A DNA stretch of 64,000 nt from Lolium rigidum. Taxonomy: Eukaryota > Streptophyta > Magnoliopsida > Poales > Poaceae. The stretch covers positions 244,640,124 to 244,704,123 of the forward strand of contig NC_061514.1 of the NCBI RefSeq assembly GCF_022539505.1. The letters are read 5' to 3'. Made by a program: the position numbers and the translations under genes. The notes under the pieces were generated by a model, which was not told where the DNA came from, did no database searches, and saw nothing but the letters and a program-made list of their open reading frames with translations. Positions within the stretch are counted from its first letter, which is position 1, and every line of letters begins with the position of its first letter. Shown in pieces: positions 37,593 through 50,570 of this stretch.

Positions 37593-40500
37593 GCCACGCC
37601 ATCACCCGGCGACCTCCTTCCATGGTTGCCACGCCCACCCGCTACAAGCCCCCTCACTCTCTCCCATGGTCTACCTCGCGCCATCCATGGGAGTTCATAG
37701 ATCGTGGCTGTGGGAGTCCATCGGCGCCGCCCCGTGCTTCCCCCTGAGTGTAGCAGCGGCCTCCCCAAAATTCGTCGAGCGTGGGAGTGCTCTGACCAGA
37801 AACCCTGGATTCCCCTCCTCGGTGGCCACATGGTCGGTCCCTGATTAAGCATTCTCGCCGGCATCACTGGGTTCTGCGGTTGCATCGTTGAGCTCAACTT
37901 ACCATCGTCCCTGTGAGTATGTACTCACATATCTGATTACTTGATAAAGCACTCCATTCCCAAAGCCAATGATTATGCACGAGTGTTACTGCTGCTAGTA
38001 TCTGCTAGCTATTTTCGAGTGGATCATAACGGGTTCTGATTACAGCATGCTAGTCTGGTTAGTTAATATACTTGCTGGCTTATGAGTCGATGTATTTCGT
38101 TGTCGATTGAATCTATTGTATATGTATTTAGTTACAGCATGGAAGTTCATTTGTTCACATGTATATACACTTTTCGGATTGGTTTTAGAATTGCGGGTGA
38201 TGTTGCACTACTTCTGAATTTCTGCTACTATATCTGAGACATTTTCTACAGATTGTCTATTCTTGATTTATTTGGGAAAAGTTCACTTTTCAGTGTCAGA
38301 AAGTTCATTCCTTGTTTCTCGGATGATATCTTTTTGGAAAATAGTACATGAAAAAGATGTATTTGTTGTTGATGTGCAGATAATAGGAAAATCTCTCAAG
38401 TTCACTTTTCCTACTGATGAAAGTGCAGTTTTATATTTGCAGGATTTCGGGGGAGCACCAGGCCATTCTCCTGGCTGTTGGAGTACATAAAAGTTCAGAT
38501 GTGAGAACCCCCAACATCCAAGGTAATTGAGACCCAGGGGCTTTGCTTCTCCCGTTATGGCCTATTCGTTATCTTCTCATATTCAAAAATACTATAGAAA
38601 GCTCTCTGCATTTCTCGTTATGACCCAGGTTTCTGCATTTTTTGCTCTACACTCCTCGAAATTCGTGAAGTTAATTTTTGATATGGCCGATGTGGTATGA
38701 TGATTCATTTATATTCAGTACGTATGTGGGAAAATTAGTGTTTATCGCTTCAATTAGGCTGAAGGAGTTCATATTCTGGAGAGTACGTTCTGGACACTAT
38801 AACTTCATATTGGTAGTTCACCAATTCTTTTTTCCATGATACACTTGTGTATTTGGGGCAGTTCTCATCTCCGATTCTTACTAATTTCAATCACGACTAG
38901 ATCAAAGCAGCAGTTCGCTTTATTATTTCAATCAGTTCACTAATTCGACATAAAATAGTTTAGTTGGCAAAAATAAAATAAAAAAGGTAAAACAGTGGAT
39001 GCAATCCAAGCTAAGGCAGAGAAGAAAGGTAGTGCAGTGTTGTTTTTGTTTTGGTTTATGTTAGGTAAACGAAATAGGAAATTATATGAGATAGAATTAT
39101 GTGTAGCCAAATTAAGCATGCTTAGTTTTTTAACGTTGGTCTTAGTACTGCTCTTGGTATATATGCATTCGTGCTTTTGAACATTCAGGTAAAAAAGATT
39201 GGTGCCCTCTGTATGCATTAACATGGAAAGTTCATTTCTTGCTGTCGTGAAAATCCACATCGCCTTCGAAGAAATCCATGTGCGCCGCTCTGGAAGTCTT
39301 GGGAATATGGACTAGAGTCCACCGTACCATGCTCCTGCTCCTTGCGACCTTTCTGTGGCGTGTCGTATTGCCCGTAAGTCTAGTGAGCCGCCACCAGAAG
39401 TTCACATGCACCAAACTCTGCATTGCGTTTTGTTGTTGCTTGCCTATCTACGTAGTGTACAGGGTGCACTAAAAGTATATACTATCGTGACCTTTTCGCT
39501 ACCACAATATTTGTAATCATGCTTTAGCTTTTCCTTCCAAGCCATACATCTTAGTTGTATGCTACCAATTGTTTGGGTTTGAACACGCCAGGAGTTTAGT
39601 TTGTAATGCATAGAAGTTCATTTAAATTTGGTGAGTTTGAAAGTGTTGAACTGCTGTTAGTGTGGACTGTGAACTGCACAAGGTACAACTAGGAGTAATA
39701 GTTCTATAATTAATGAATAGTAGAGCCTGGACAGAGGCAGGGTATTGTCATTTAGGAATGCATGCTTGTGCTCACTTGATTTCCTTGTTAACTGCAGTGA
39801 TGCCCGTTTTCCTCTACATCTCAATCAGAGGTACTTTCAAAAGCCTCACTACTATAGAAAAGGCTTAAAGAGGTTAGAATTATGGCACATATGAATTCAC
39901 TAAGAGTTCTTAAACTTTGATTTTGCAGAAGTTCTATTTGTACACATGTGAAGTCCATCTTTCCCTGAAGCTGCTAAATCCAATCCCCGGTGTAAGGGAA
40001 GTGCATCTCTGTGTTTGTTGCCTACTCTATTACAGTTTAGCAAATTTAATTGGCTACTAAAAGAGAGTAAAATCAGTGAAGATCTACTGCTATGTATTTT
40101 TTTGCTTTGATTGATTTGCTGGTTGGTTGGTAGTTGGTAAAAAATTGTAGTAAGCATCAAGATAATTCAGAAGTTCCGAACTTTTAAAAAAGTGAAGTCC
40201 AGTCCGTCGCATGCTAGAAGTTCATCTTGTGTTTGTCATCTAGTAGTGTGCATGGCTGAACTATCTTTATTCTACTAGCTGTCCTGATATTCTGTATTCA
40301 CAAGCTATAGGATGTCATGTTGGTGTGCCAATTTATCTATTATTACATTATTCCTCGGGGATGTATGATTCTTGTATATGCAATAGTTTTATCTTATGAT
40401 GATGCAATAGTTTTTATAATGCAGGAACAGATGTTGTCTTCAGCGGGAACAGTTCGCCTGCATATAAGTTCACTTCTTATCTTGATACATTGACATTGGT

Positions 40501-42489
40501 GCAGTTCACTGTAAGCCATTGTGCGGTTCAGTTGGTTGCTGTTTGTCAAAGGTACGCTACGTCCTCTGAACTCCAATAGCTTTGGAGCATCTTTTCTTTC
40601 CAAAATGAAGTGTAGCATTTAAGAGATACTATCTATGATGTTTGTGTCACTAGGAAATTCACTTTTACTTTTTTCCAGGGGACTTTGCTTTGTCTGAAGG
40701 CGAAGTTCAGTTTTCTTTGCGGAACAGTTCGTTTCATAATCAACAAGCTATATATTGATCAGATATTTATTTATTTATCAGAACAGAAGATGCACGGAGC
40801 CAAGGTAATGTTGAACCACTTTCCAGGGGCTACTTTTACAAACATAATCAGCTAGCTATTCATTAATCAGCTAGCTATTCACTAATGCGACATTATATTG
40901 AACATAACTTTTCAATCTTTGTTGTGATATTTCAATGTTGTGATATTTTTGTGAAATATTCAGATCCTTGTAGTTCAGGTTCTGGAGATGCTCAGTATTA
41001 CAAATTTAGAAGCAACTAATAGGCTTGATCCACGTAATCTGTATGGGTAGTAAAAAATCATACATGTTAATCTAGAAAATGCATGGTTGCTTCTGGATGA
41101 TGTATCTTTTGTGATTTTTGTGCCGATAAGATCTATAGAATTTCTTCTTTGAAGTTCACATTACTTAATTAGTGTAGTACACCTTTTTCACGTGTGAAGT
41201 TTACTTTTTGTTACATAAGACTTAACTATCATAAAAGTGCACACTGTGTATTTTCAACACAGTAGTTTACTCCTCTGGGATGGTAAAATACCTTCACATT
41301 TTGCACACTTGATTCAATGAATATAGACATTTTTTCATTGAGTTGGCTCTCTGCAATATGTATCACTCACATCTGGATGAGCCACCTTTTCATGCGTCCA
41401 TCAACTACCTGATTGATGTAGTGTCATCTCATATGCATGAAATATGAAGCCAGAATAAATTGTTCACTTGTAGATTAACTTAGATACCATGGATGGTAAT
41501 TTAATGTGCCGTTTTGGTTATTATTGTTACATAATTATGACTATCTGTTGAGAAATCAACTTCTGTTTATCCTTCAGTTGGACTTGTGAGCCGTAGTGAT
41601 GATAAAAAGTGATACACTATTGCTGACATTTAGTTTGTTTTACTTTATATATGACAGTTGCTGCTCTGAAGATTGGCGAGAATTACCCATATGCTTGACA
41701 ATGTGCAAAACCTAGCACACCCCAAAAAAGATGAGATTGATAGGTTTATCCATGAAAATCCGTTCAGGAGTTCACATTAAACGTCATACAAGTTCGCCTT
41801 GAACATGTCGCAATTCTTTTTGTCAGGGAGTTCACTACAAACATGCCTGAAGTTCCTGTTGTACGGCTCCGAAATTCATTTTATTTTATTTTGAAAAGGT
41901 GGCTGATCAAAAATTCCCTTAGCGTGACATGAAGTATAACTTATGAATGCCTCTAGAGATTCATTTTTCTCTATCTGAGAGTTTACTCTATTTTGTAACG
42001 AATTCACTCTAATATGAGGAGTTGACATGTATTATGGTAGGAGTTCACTTTGTGATTGTCGTGAAGTTTGCTTTAATTGAGCTGAAAATTTACATCATTT
42101 GTGCCAGGAAATCCATTTGGCATGACACACTTGTTTCAGGAAAATGTTTACTATCTCACAAAATGAAGGTCACCTTTTTTTAAGGGAAAAGAAAAAGTAA
42201 GTTCACTATAAAAAGGGAGTGCCTAGTTTCTTTTGTCTGGTTTTGATCTAACCTGGACAACAAGATTTTCAATACAAACACCACTTATTGCTGAAAAAGA
42301 AAAAGATCCATGGATGGAAGTTAACATTTATATTTATGGGAGTTCGCTTTGTCCATAAAATAGGAGCTGACTCACTGAACTTCAGAAGTTCACGCCTCGA
42401 AATTCACTTCCACACTGAAGTTTATTTGTAATCGTTAGGAAGTTCACTTCCACATCTAAGGGTGGTTCAGGTACTCTATTTGTTTTTAG

Positions 42490-44570
42490 GCGGAAAACTT
42501 ACATATGGAAACCATCCTCACAGGCTTTGGTTACCCCAATCGACCCCCGCAACATACAATTGGCAATAATATGCCTCCATTAGTACTCCAACATGCCGCC
42601 ATGCCTCATATAATCAATCTAGGCGAGTTAATTTCAAAATGTTTTTGTGTGTGTCTTCTCCACTTTTACGAATTTCTAAAATTAATCTTAAACCGTTTGA
42701 AATTTGGAAAAATATTCAACATGAAAAAGTTGCGCCAAATTAATATCTTTCCAACGACATATCATTTGCAATATTCCGTGAGGCGGTTCGAAACTAAAAC
42801 CCAAAAAACTGCGCCAAATATCAAGAAGTTTGGGAAACAGAATCAAGTATTTTCAAATCTGCTCTTAAACTGTAAGTAATTTGAAAAAATGTTCAATACG
42901 AAACAGTTGCGCCTAGTCAACAGCTTTCCAACGACGTATCATTTGTATCAATCCGACAAATGGTTTGAAATCTAGACCCACAAAACTGTACGAAAATAGA
43001 GAAATCCGCGAAAATGTAGTTTGCTCTATTTGAAATTAATTTTAAACCGAACAGAATTTGGAAAAACAATAGAAACAAAAAAGATGCGAAATTTCCATAT
43101 CTTTTCAACGGTGTATCATATGCATCATTCCGATAAGCGGTTCAAAAATTTGTATCAAAACACTGTTCACCGAAACATGAAATTTTGGTGTTCCGTCGAG
43201 AAGTTCACTTGTGCAGTGCGGGAAGTTCAGAAAGGGTTCAGAAGTTCACTTTCACCGAATTCAGAAGTTCAGAAGGCTGCTGCATAACTAAACATGAAAA
43301 ATCGGAAGTTCACTTCGAACGCAATAGAAGTTCACATTATTTTTGGCAGTTCACTTTGAACAAAAGACAAACACAACTCGGAAGTTCAATTCGAACATGT
43401 GGAAGTTCGTAAAATATTTTCAGAAGTTCACTTGCCACCATCAGGAAGTTTCACTTACCTCCGTATGAAATTTCACTCCCCGTATAGAAGTTCATATATG
43501 AAATGGAAGTTCACTCCTTACAATGTTGAGGTCCGTCTGGAAGTTCAGATGAAGATAAGGGGAAGTTCAGATCTGTATTCAGAGAAGTGCAGATGCGACG
43601 AAAGTTCGCTATATTTTCTGAAGTTCACTTCAAACTAGACTAAAGTTTCGGAAGTTCACCCTGTACAATATTCAAGTCCGTCGGGAAGTTCAGTTTTAGG
43701 GGAGAAGAAGTTCACATCCACAGAAGTTCGCATAATTTTATTACATGCCTGAAACTTTTATACCGTGATCGGAAGTTCACTAACAGATATAAGGAAGTTC
43801 ACTTCTATATTCGAGCACCTAATGCACTCTGTTTTTCTGGACGGAAATCATACGCATAGAAATCGTCCGTACAACCACCGATTGCACAAATCGACCAACT
43901 CAACGTACAATTAGCACTAATATAACTCTACTAATACTCCAACATATCGCAATGCCACACCTAATCAATCTAGATGAGCCAATTTCGAAATGTTCTTGTG
44001 TCGGCGTTATCTTCACTTTTATGTATTTCTGAAATTAAACTAAAACCATTTAGAATTTGGAAAAACATTCAACATGAAAAAGATTCGCCTAATCAATATC
44101 TTTTCAATGCAATATCATTTGAAACATTCCGATAAGTGGTTCGGAAATAAGCCCCCAAAACAGTTCGAAAAACCGAGAAGTTCGAAAAACGTAATCACGT
44201 ATTTTCAAATCTGCTCTTAAACTATAAAGAATTTAGAAAAGTGTTCTTCATGAAAAAGGTGCGCCTAGTCAGCACCTTTCCAACGGCGTATCATACGCAT
44301 CATTCCGATAAACGGTTTGAAAACTGGAACCCCAAAACTGTACATAAATGGAGAAATCCGCGAAAACGTCGTTTTGTATATTTCAAAGTAGTTTTAATCA
44401 ATACATAATTTGGGAAAACAATGAACACGAAAAAGTTGCGAAATTTCCGTGCGAATCCAACGGTATATTATACGCATCAATCCGATAAGCGGTTTGAAAA
44501 TCATCATGAAAATACTGTCCGCACGAACATGCAATTCCGGTATTCCGTCGAGAAGTTCACTAGGAAAACA
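42490..44570 (+). repeat. Two diverged copies of a 0.7-kb module flanking the motif cluster
   Basis: 42490-43200 and 43840-44570 share the same order of segments (AATTTGGAAAAA.ATTCAACATG, CTTTCCAACG..GTATCAT, CATTCCGATAAGCGGTT). Within each, the segment from AATTTGGAAAA to GCGGTT is itself present three times at about 150-170-base spacing. Confidence 0.75.
43195..43810 (+). repeat. Dense cluster of GAAGTTCAC-type motifs
   Basis: About 23 copies of GAAGTTCA or a close variant in roughly 600 bases, all in plus orientation, at irregular spacing of 15 to 45 bases. Scattered copies continue leftwards to about 38280 and rightwards to 44580. Confidence 0.85.
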
Positions 44571-44627
44571 CCCGGAAGTTCGGAAAGGGTTCGAGAATAG
44601 TTATTCTCGAACCGGTTCGAGAATAGC

Positions 44628-44696
<69 letters not shown>

Positions 44697-44699
44697 AAA

Positions 44700-45566
44700 G
44701 TTTTCGTATGTAACTGTACCACAGCGCTAGCTATCATTGCCACCCACTTGTGTGCCAAGATTCGTGCTAAAAATAGGTAGTTCTATTTCCAAATGGATAG
44801 AATTTTATTTAGTGCCCCGATGCTTGCCTGCTAGACTGACTCGCTCTCGGCCATCAGTCTGTGCTCTCTACAGAGTGGAGACGCTGGTTCGTCCATTTCT
44901 GATGAAGCCGTTGCGCTTGTTTTCTACCGGCCTCGCAGCATCTGCCTGGCAGGCTGACGTTTTACTCTGCGCTGGCCTCCCCCGCCCCTAATAAGCCTAC
45001 TTCTCCTCGTTCTCCATCCCGGTGGCCGGCAGCGCCCCATAGTTTCCCGCAGGTCAGACCATCCTCCCGCGAATCGCCGGCGAGCCCGAAAAATCCCTAC
45101 TCCTGCCACCTTCTTCCCCTGAAGACCTCCTGCCCGCCTCATTCCTCGCCGGCGTCCACTCCATACCGGGTCCTGGCTGCCCAGGTCCTCTTCTCAGCAG
45201 GCGCCAGCCCGGATCCTGATTCCCCGCCGCCAGTGCCCCACCTCCTACCTCGCGTCCACGCGCGCGGCAGGCCCTGCTCTTCCCGGCGCCCCTTCCCCCA
45301 ACCTTCTGCTCGCCCCCCGCGGACCTACACGCCCTTCCAAGACCTCATGGGCGCTGCCGACGAGCCACCGCTCCCTTCCCCGACCTCCTGTGCGCCACCC
45401 CGCTTCCTCCTGCTACCCACGGGTCTGGCCGCGGCCGCTCCCATCCCGAGCTCATGCGCGCCGGCGGCGGCCCCTGCTCATCCCCATCGACCCGAGGGCA
45501 CTGGCACGACCTGGTCCTCCTCATCGACGCGAGTGCGCAACGCCGCCGCCCCCAGCTCCTCCCCCT
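44700..45566. other. GC-rich sequence upstream of the RPL13a pseudogene
   Basis: GC-rich from about 44990, with overlapping Pro/Arg/Ala-rich ORFs on both strands and no domain. The part next to 45567 may be diverged N-terminal RPL13a coding sequence (RREEMSISGG follows a VVVVRCEEI-like position), but similarity is too weak to call. Confidence 0.35.
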
Positions 45567-45570
45567 CCGG

Positions 45571-45774
45571 CGCGAGGAGATGAGCATCTCCGGCGGGCTG
45601 GTCCGGTAGAAGATGAAGTGCCTCTGTTTCCTCCGCAAGCGGATGAACACCAAGCCCTCCTACGGGCCCATCCACTACCGCGCCCCGTCCTGCATCTTCT
45701 GGCGCACGGTCCGTGGCATGATCCCACACAAGACCGCCCGCGGCGAGGCCGCCCTTGCCTGGCTCAACGCGTTC
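45571..45774 (+). pseudogene. 60S ribosomal protein L13a (uL13) pseudogene fragment
   Basis: The frame from ATG 45580 reads MSISGGLVR, then a stop at 45607-45609, then [55 protein letters not shown]. This is the middle of plant RPL13a ([40 protein letters not shown]), with the Gln after LVR turned into TAG and several unusual substitutions. Sequence after 45774 is not alignable by eye. There are no introns in a region where the cellular gene is normally interrupted, which may mean a processed copy. It cannot make RPL13a. Confidence 0.85.
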
Positions 45775-46680
45775 GTCACCCTGCGCTCCCGCCGTGCCAC
45801 GCCTCCTCCACCTCCTGTCCGTCGAGCTTTTCCTCGTCGCCATGACTGCTGCTCGCTGCTTCGTTGCTTCCCACGATTGCTTAATTAATCTTGCAGGCGT
45901 TGTTATGTGCCGCAGTCCACTTGGCTTCTTCACAGATTGTAATCCCATCTTCTCAGATTGTGATCCATCACGACTTCGAGGATTCGATTTGTAGTTTATG
46001 TTACAGTCTTTGAAATCTCATGGATGATGCCTCTTTCAGTATGTAGAGCGCTCTCGATCAGATTATTATTAATTTTTTGCTCTTTGGCTTTAATGTTCAG
46101 TTAAGACTCGAAATCAGTAGCTGGATGTTATTTTTCTTCCTCTTTTCCGCTTGTAGCATTCGTGTTGGTTTTTGTTGTCTGTAGCCTGCCAAATGCATCC
46201 TAATAGTTCATAATTCGTGAACCAGATGGTGTTTCACTGTGGTAATTATCTCTGTTCAGATAGTGGAGCGGATGGGCAGCCTGTTCCTGGACTGCTGGTG
46301 GGTTATGCTAGTTGAACGATGTGTCTCCTGGATACACTCTGATCTTCTCCTGCATCGGTGAAGAGCAAGAAGACTTTCTTTTTCTTTGACTGGAATCATG
46401 TTCGTCTTGTGCTGGCCCAACTGGGGATGGGTTTTTTCCTCAACTGTAAATTTTGACCATCATGTGTTCCTATGAATGCATGCAAGGAGTGCTGCAGTAA
46501 TTTGGGTTTGCCTAATTAAGGTTCATAGATGGAGTTATATTCAGTCAATTTTTTGGCCACTAGGTCTTTCCATAAACCTGCGTACCCGCAGTTTCAGTGA
46601 CGGAAGTTATAATTGGAATCCAAATATTTCTATTGTGCCGAGGAAGATTTACCTGTAACTTCCCATATATCTTTGTCATT
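45775..46680. other. Sequence downstream of the RPL13a fragment
   Basis: No supported gene. Resembles ordinary 3' UTR/intergenic grass sequence. Confidence 0.35.
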
Positions 46681-46681
46681 A

Positions 46682-48245
46682 GGTACTGAATAGATGTTAA
46701 TCGAGGAACGACATAATTAGATTCATGGTACTGGAATCTCCGGGTACGGGCCCTCGTGGCCCCACTTCGTATCCCCTTCGGTCTTCTGGAATCTCCGGGT
46801 TTCGATTCTATGATCTATTAGCGGGGAACGACATACATTAACCTAGGATTTGTTTCTACGGGTACTAATAACCCTATAATGAAGGTACGACTTACTTAGA
46901 TGTATGTGCTTGTACGACATCCTAAGTACCGAATGATCTGGTAGCGGGGTACGCCATATACCTAAGGTAGGGACTGATGTACGAGTACTCCGATTTACCG
47001 ATAAAACTTAAAACCGGTAGCCCTATAATAGAAAAACGAGACCAACAGGGGAGGGACCTGCGGCATTTTATTAAGAAGAAGCTAGGGGATCAGAAGTATT
47101 TTAAACAAAATACTGTGGAGAATTGGATTGATGGCACTAAAAATTATCTAGGTGCCGAATCTATTTAGCGTCGGGTACCGAAAGTATATTAGTTGAGGAA
47201 CGGCATAGTTTGATTAATGGTACCGATATTTTCTAAGCGTATTCTTTTTATCCTCAGGTACTGAATATATGTTAATCGAGGAATGACATAATTAGATTCA
47301 TGGTACTGGAATTTCCGTGTTGATTCTATGATCTATTAGCGGGGCACGACTTACATTAACCTAGGTACAGGTACTGATAACCGTATAATGAAGGTACGGC
47401 TTAGCTAGACGTAGGTGATTGTACAACATTTTGATGACTATAAATCTCAAGTATCAAATGATCTAGTAGCGGGGTACGACATATACCTAAAGTAGAGACT
47501 GATGTACGAGTGTTCCGATTTACCGATAGAACTTAAAACCGGCAGCCCTATAATGAAGATAGGACTTAGCTCAACGTAAGTGCTTGTGTATGACCAACGT
47601 AAGTGCTTGTGATAGCCCTCAGGTACTGAATAGATCATACGATTCTTAAATTTGACTAGGTACCTTATCTCCTATCACCAGGTACTGAATATACATTAAC
47701 CAAGGTGCAAGATAACTAGAGCGTCGGTACTGAAAATTGTCTAGGTACCAATTCATTTTACCCGCGGGTACCAAATCAATACTAGTCAAGGCACGAGATA
47801 ATAAGATTGATGGTACCTGAATTTTACTTGGTACCTTCTCTCTTATCACCGGGTACCGAAAATTGTCTAGGTATTGATTCTCATTATATTACCATCGGGT
47901 ACCGAATCAATACTAGTCAAGGCACGAGATATAAGATTGATGGTGCCAATATTTTAGTAGGTACCTTCTCTCTTATCACCTGGTACTGAATATACATTAA
48001 CTGAGGTGCGAGATAATTGGATCGTTGGTACCGAAAACTATCTAGGTACCGATTCTTTTTACCAACGAGTACCGAAGCAATAGTAGTCAATGTTAAATAG
48101 AATTTTTAGGTGCTGGTTGTATTTATGTTAAATAGATATTAATCGAAGAATGTATATTAGATTCATTTACCAGGATTTTCTAGGTACCGATTTTATTTAT
48201 CCATGGGTATCAACTAGACACCACATAGGTACTTAACAATGTCCA
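46682..48245 (+). repeat. Degenerate GGTAC-rich repeat, about 1.55 kb
   Basis: About 30 copies of GGTACCGA, GGTACTGA or close variants, every 20-90 bases. Longer units are visible: 46682-46990 and 47257-47560 are similar over about 300 bases (offset about 575), each running from GGTACTGAATA.ATGTTAATC to AACTTAAAACCGG. Shorter units of about 100-130 bases built on TACATTAAC..AGGTGC..GAGATAA repeat between 47680 and 48080. Confidence 0.8.
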
Positions 48246-48289
48246 TTGTGGTGCGACATGTACTTAACAAATTAAATGCTTGATTATCT

Positions 48290-49072
48290 TTTGACGGGGA
48301 TTTTAGATACTTAGAAATGTAGAGCAAAAGGTAGCGTAAGACTACAGAATACAAAAACACTCGCGTTCGAGCTAACGCAAATCATACCAAGCTAGTGATT
48401 GAGAGATGAGGCAAAACCACAAATCATAACCAGCACGTGATTGAGGTGGGGCCTAAGATAGAGTAGGAGGGCACTAGCATGTTCGTTTCTCTTTTCCCTA
48501 ATAAACGAATGAGACCACGAAAGGCACTGCCGCAAGGCAGGTCGCGCAAAAGAAAAATAAGATTAGCACGGTAGTTGTCTGCCTGTTCGTACTCCAGCTG
48601 AACGGCGGCGTGTGTAAAGCCGTACGCGGAGAATACGGTACCAGCCCGTTAGAACATGACTATGCACTACATCCAAACGTGCAGACCAGTTTGAATAACA
48701 AACCGCCGATACAGGAAACTCACCGGACTGCCTCGTCTGCTAAAGACAAGTTTCATGACATAGTTGGCTTGATGTGCTGCACTCAAATTCAGAGCTGGAC
48801 CGTGGCCCAACAAACTTCAGTGTGTATAAAAAAGGAGCAGTTTTGAAATCAAACCGAAGTTCACAGCATGAGGTAGTCTTAAAGAGGCAACCAAATTCAA
48901 AATCCTGCACTCCACCGGTCCCCATTTGTGACTCAAGGAGAGAGAATATCACTTTCACTCCTTTTCTATGAGTCACACTAGAAGCTAGTAGGAGAAAGAA
49001 GTACCAATCTCAAAGCACATGGACGGCAATGATAGCATGCTGCTAGGGTAAGGTTACGTATCAAAACCACGT

Positions 49073-49075
<3 letters not shown>
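48290..49075. other. Intergenic sequence
   Basis: No recognised gene or repeat before the (TA)n tract at 49076. Confidence 0.4.

Positions 49076-49155
<80 letters not shown>
49076..49155. repeat. (TA)n microsatellite, about 80 bp
   Basis: Uninterrupted TA repeat forming the left border of the TIR element described next. Confidence 0.97.
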
Positions 49156-49156
<1 letters not shown>

Positions 49157-50284
49157 TAAGCAGAATACCCGTGCGTTGCTACGGGTTAATTCTGTTTGAA
49201 TTGTTTTAGGCTATGTAGAATTATACTATGCCCAATAGGATCCTCCCCTTTGTGGAGATGCTTCACGCTCTTCTCGATGCTCCACTCCTGGCGCGAATGA
49301 TGGCTTCAATGTTGTGATCCGGTGATTGCCGAAGATGCAAGTAGTAGATGTTTTCAGTACATTGTGGCTTAATTTAATTGTGACTACAAAACAAACAATG
49401 TTTTAAATAGGTGATAATACTTGTATTTTTTAGTTGATTTGACGTTTTGATAATAAAAGAAATAAAAATCCTATAATATAATATTGTTCTTAAATCATAC
49501 GGACATATACATAGATGGTTTATTGAGCATACATTGTACACATGGTAGCATGACTCATGGTGTCAGTTTCAGATGCATCCTTAAGTTTTTTTTGAGATAA
49601 CAACTGATGAAATTCAGTGGTGAAACCGATTACAAATGACTACAAAAATAAAGAAAAATACAATATGATCCCAGATTTTTGCAAGAATAACCTCGCACCA
49701 TACTTTCAAAACGCTATAAGCCTATAAAGCACATCGTTCTCATCGTCACCAACCAAGTACAGGGAACAGATCCAGAAGCAGCGCATCTTCCAACACCATC
49801 GTATCACTATCACCACGCTGGGCTTTGAAAACCGAAGGAGTGCCCACCCCGGAGGGTGAGAGCTAATAATATTTTCCAGACCATCGGGCAGTCAGGAGAT
49901 GGAGAAGAGCAAACAGTACCTCCAAACGAAGATCCCCAAGCAGTAGACCCAAACCACCAGCAGAACGCTCCACCAACTGGCAGGTTCAGGCGTCGACACG
50001 TCAAGGTGCCTCCTCCCCTCGTCACCAAGGCCGGCCGGAAGAAGCTGCAAGATGCGGCAACCGCACACCACCAGAAGAACACAAATGACCCTAAAAAGGA
50101 AGACCAGTGGTGCCATCCCCTTCCTGTCCCTCGCCACCACGGCCAGCCAAGGGGAAGACAACATCAACAACACTCCTCCGAGTCCTGAACAGACTCCACA
50201 AACTCCACGGCAGGGTCGAAAGTCGACCGCACCCGGGGAAACCACCCTCCCTAGATCCGCAGATCTGAGAGGAAACCCGACCAG

Positions 50285-50570
50285 CAGCTCGCTGGCGCCG
50301 CCACAAGTGGCCTCGCCGAGATGGGGATCGAGCTCCAGCATCCTTATTCCGACGCGATGCCGCCTCCACCATCCCGACGATGTCCCCTGAAACCCTAGAT
50401 GAAACCAAACCGAGCCGCGCAGGAGAGGATCCCCCGCCGCCACCACGCCACCGAGGCTTTGTCCCGCGGCACCACCAGCGGCCTCGCTGAGATGGGGATC
50501 GAGCTCCAGCACTCTTATTCCGACGCGACGCCACCACCACCATCCCGACGATGTCCCAAAACCCTAAAGG
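50285..50570 (-). repeat. Tandem duplication of about 170 bp in a GC-rich segment
   Basis: GAGATGGGGATCGAGCTCCA occurs at about 50318 and 50489, each followed by a similar TTATTCCGACGCGA..CC.CCATCCCGACGATGTCCC. The minus-strand frame repeats RMLELDPHLGEA-like text. No domain is recognised. Confidence 0.75.

Larger units (their letters stand above)
36431..44692. mobile_element. TA-flanked 8.2-kb element with alternating inverted termini
   Basis: The segment lies between (TA)n tracts at 36431-36457 and 44630-44692. Inside the left tract, CTATTCTCGAACC occurs at 36466-36478, in reverse (one mismatch) at 36487-36501, and forward again at 36502-36516. The right end shows the mirror order at 44587-44600, 44601-44613 and 44614-44626. 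The two ends are therefore inverted copies, as in a DNA transposon that inserts into TA repeats (Micron and 'TA-repeat flanked' elements in grasses behave this way). No transposase domain is seen; the left 1.4 kb is GC-rich with ORFs, the rest AT-rich. Family placement is inference. Confidence 0.6.

Noticed and set aside
45233..45845. Pro/Ala-rich ORFs before and over the RPL13a fragment
   Set aside because: The only recognisable protein is RPL13a, which is in another frame with a stop. The others are composition artefacts.
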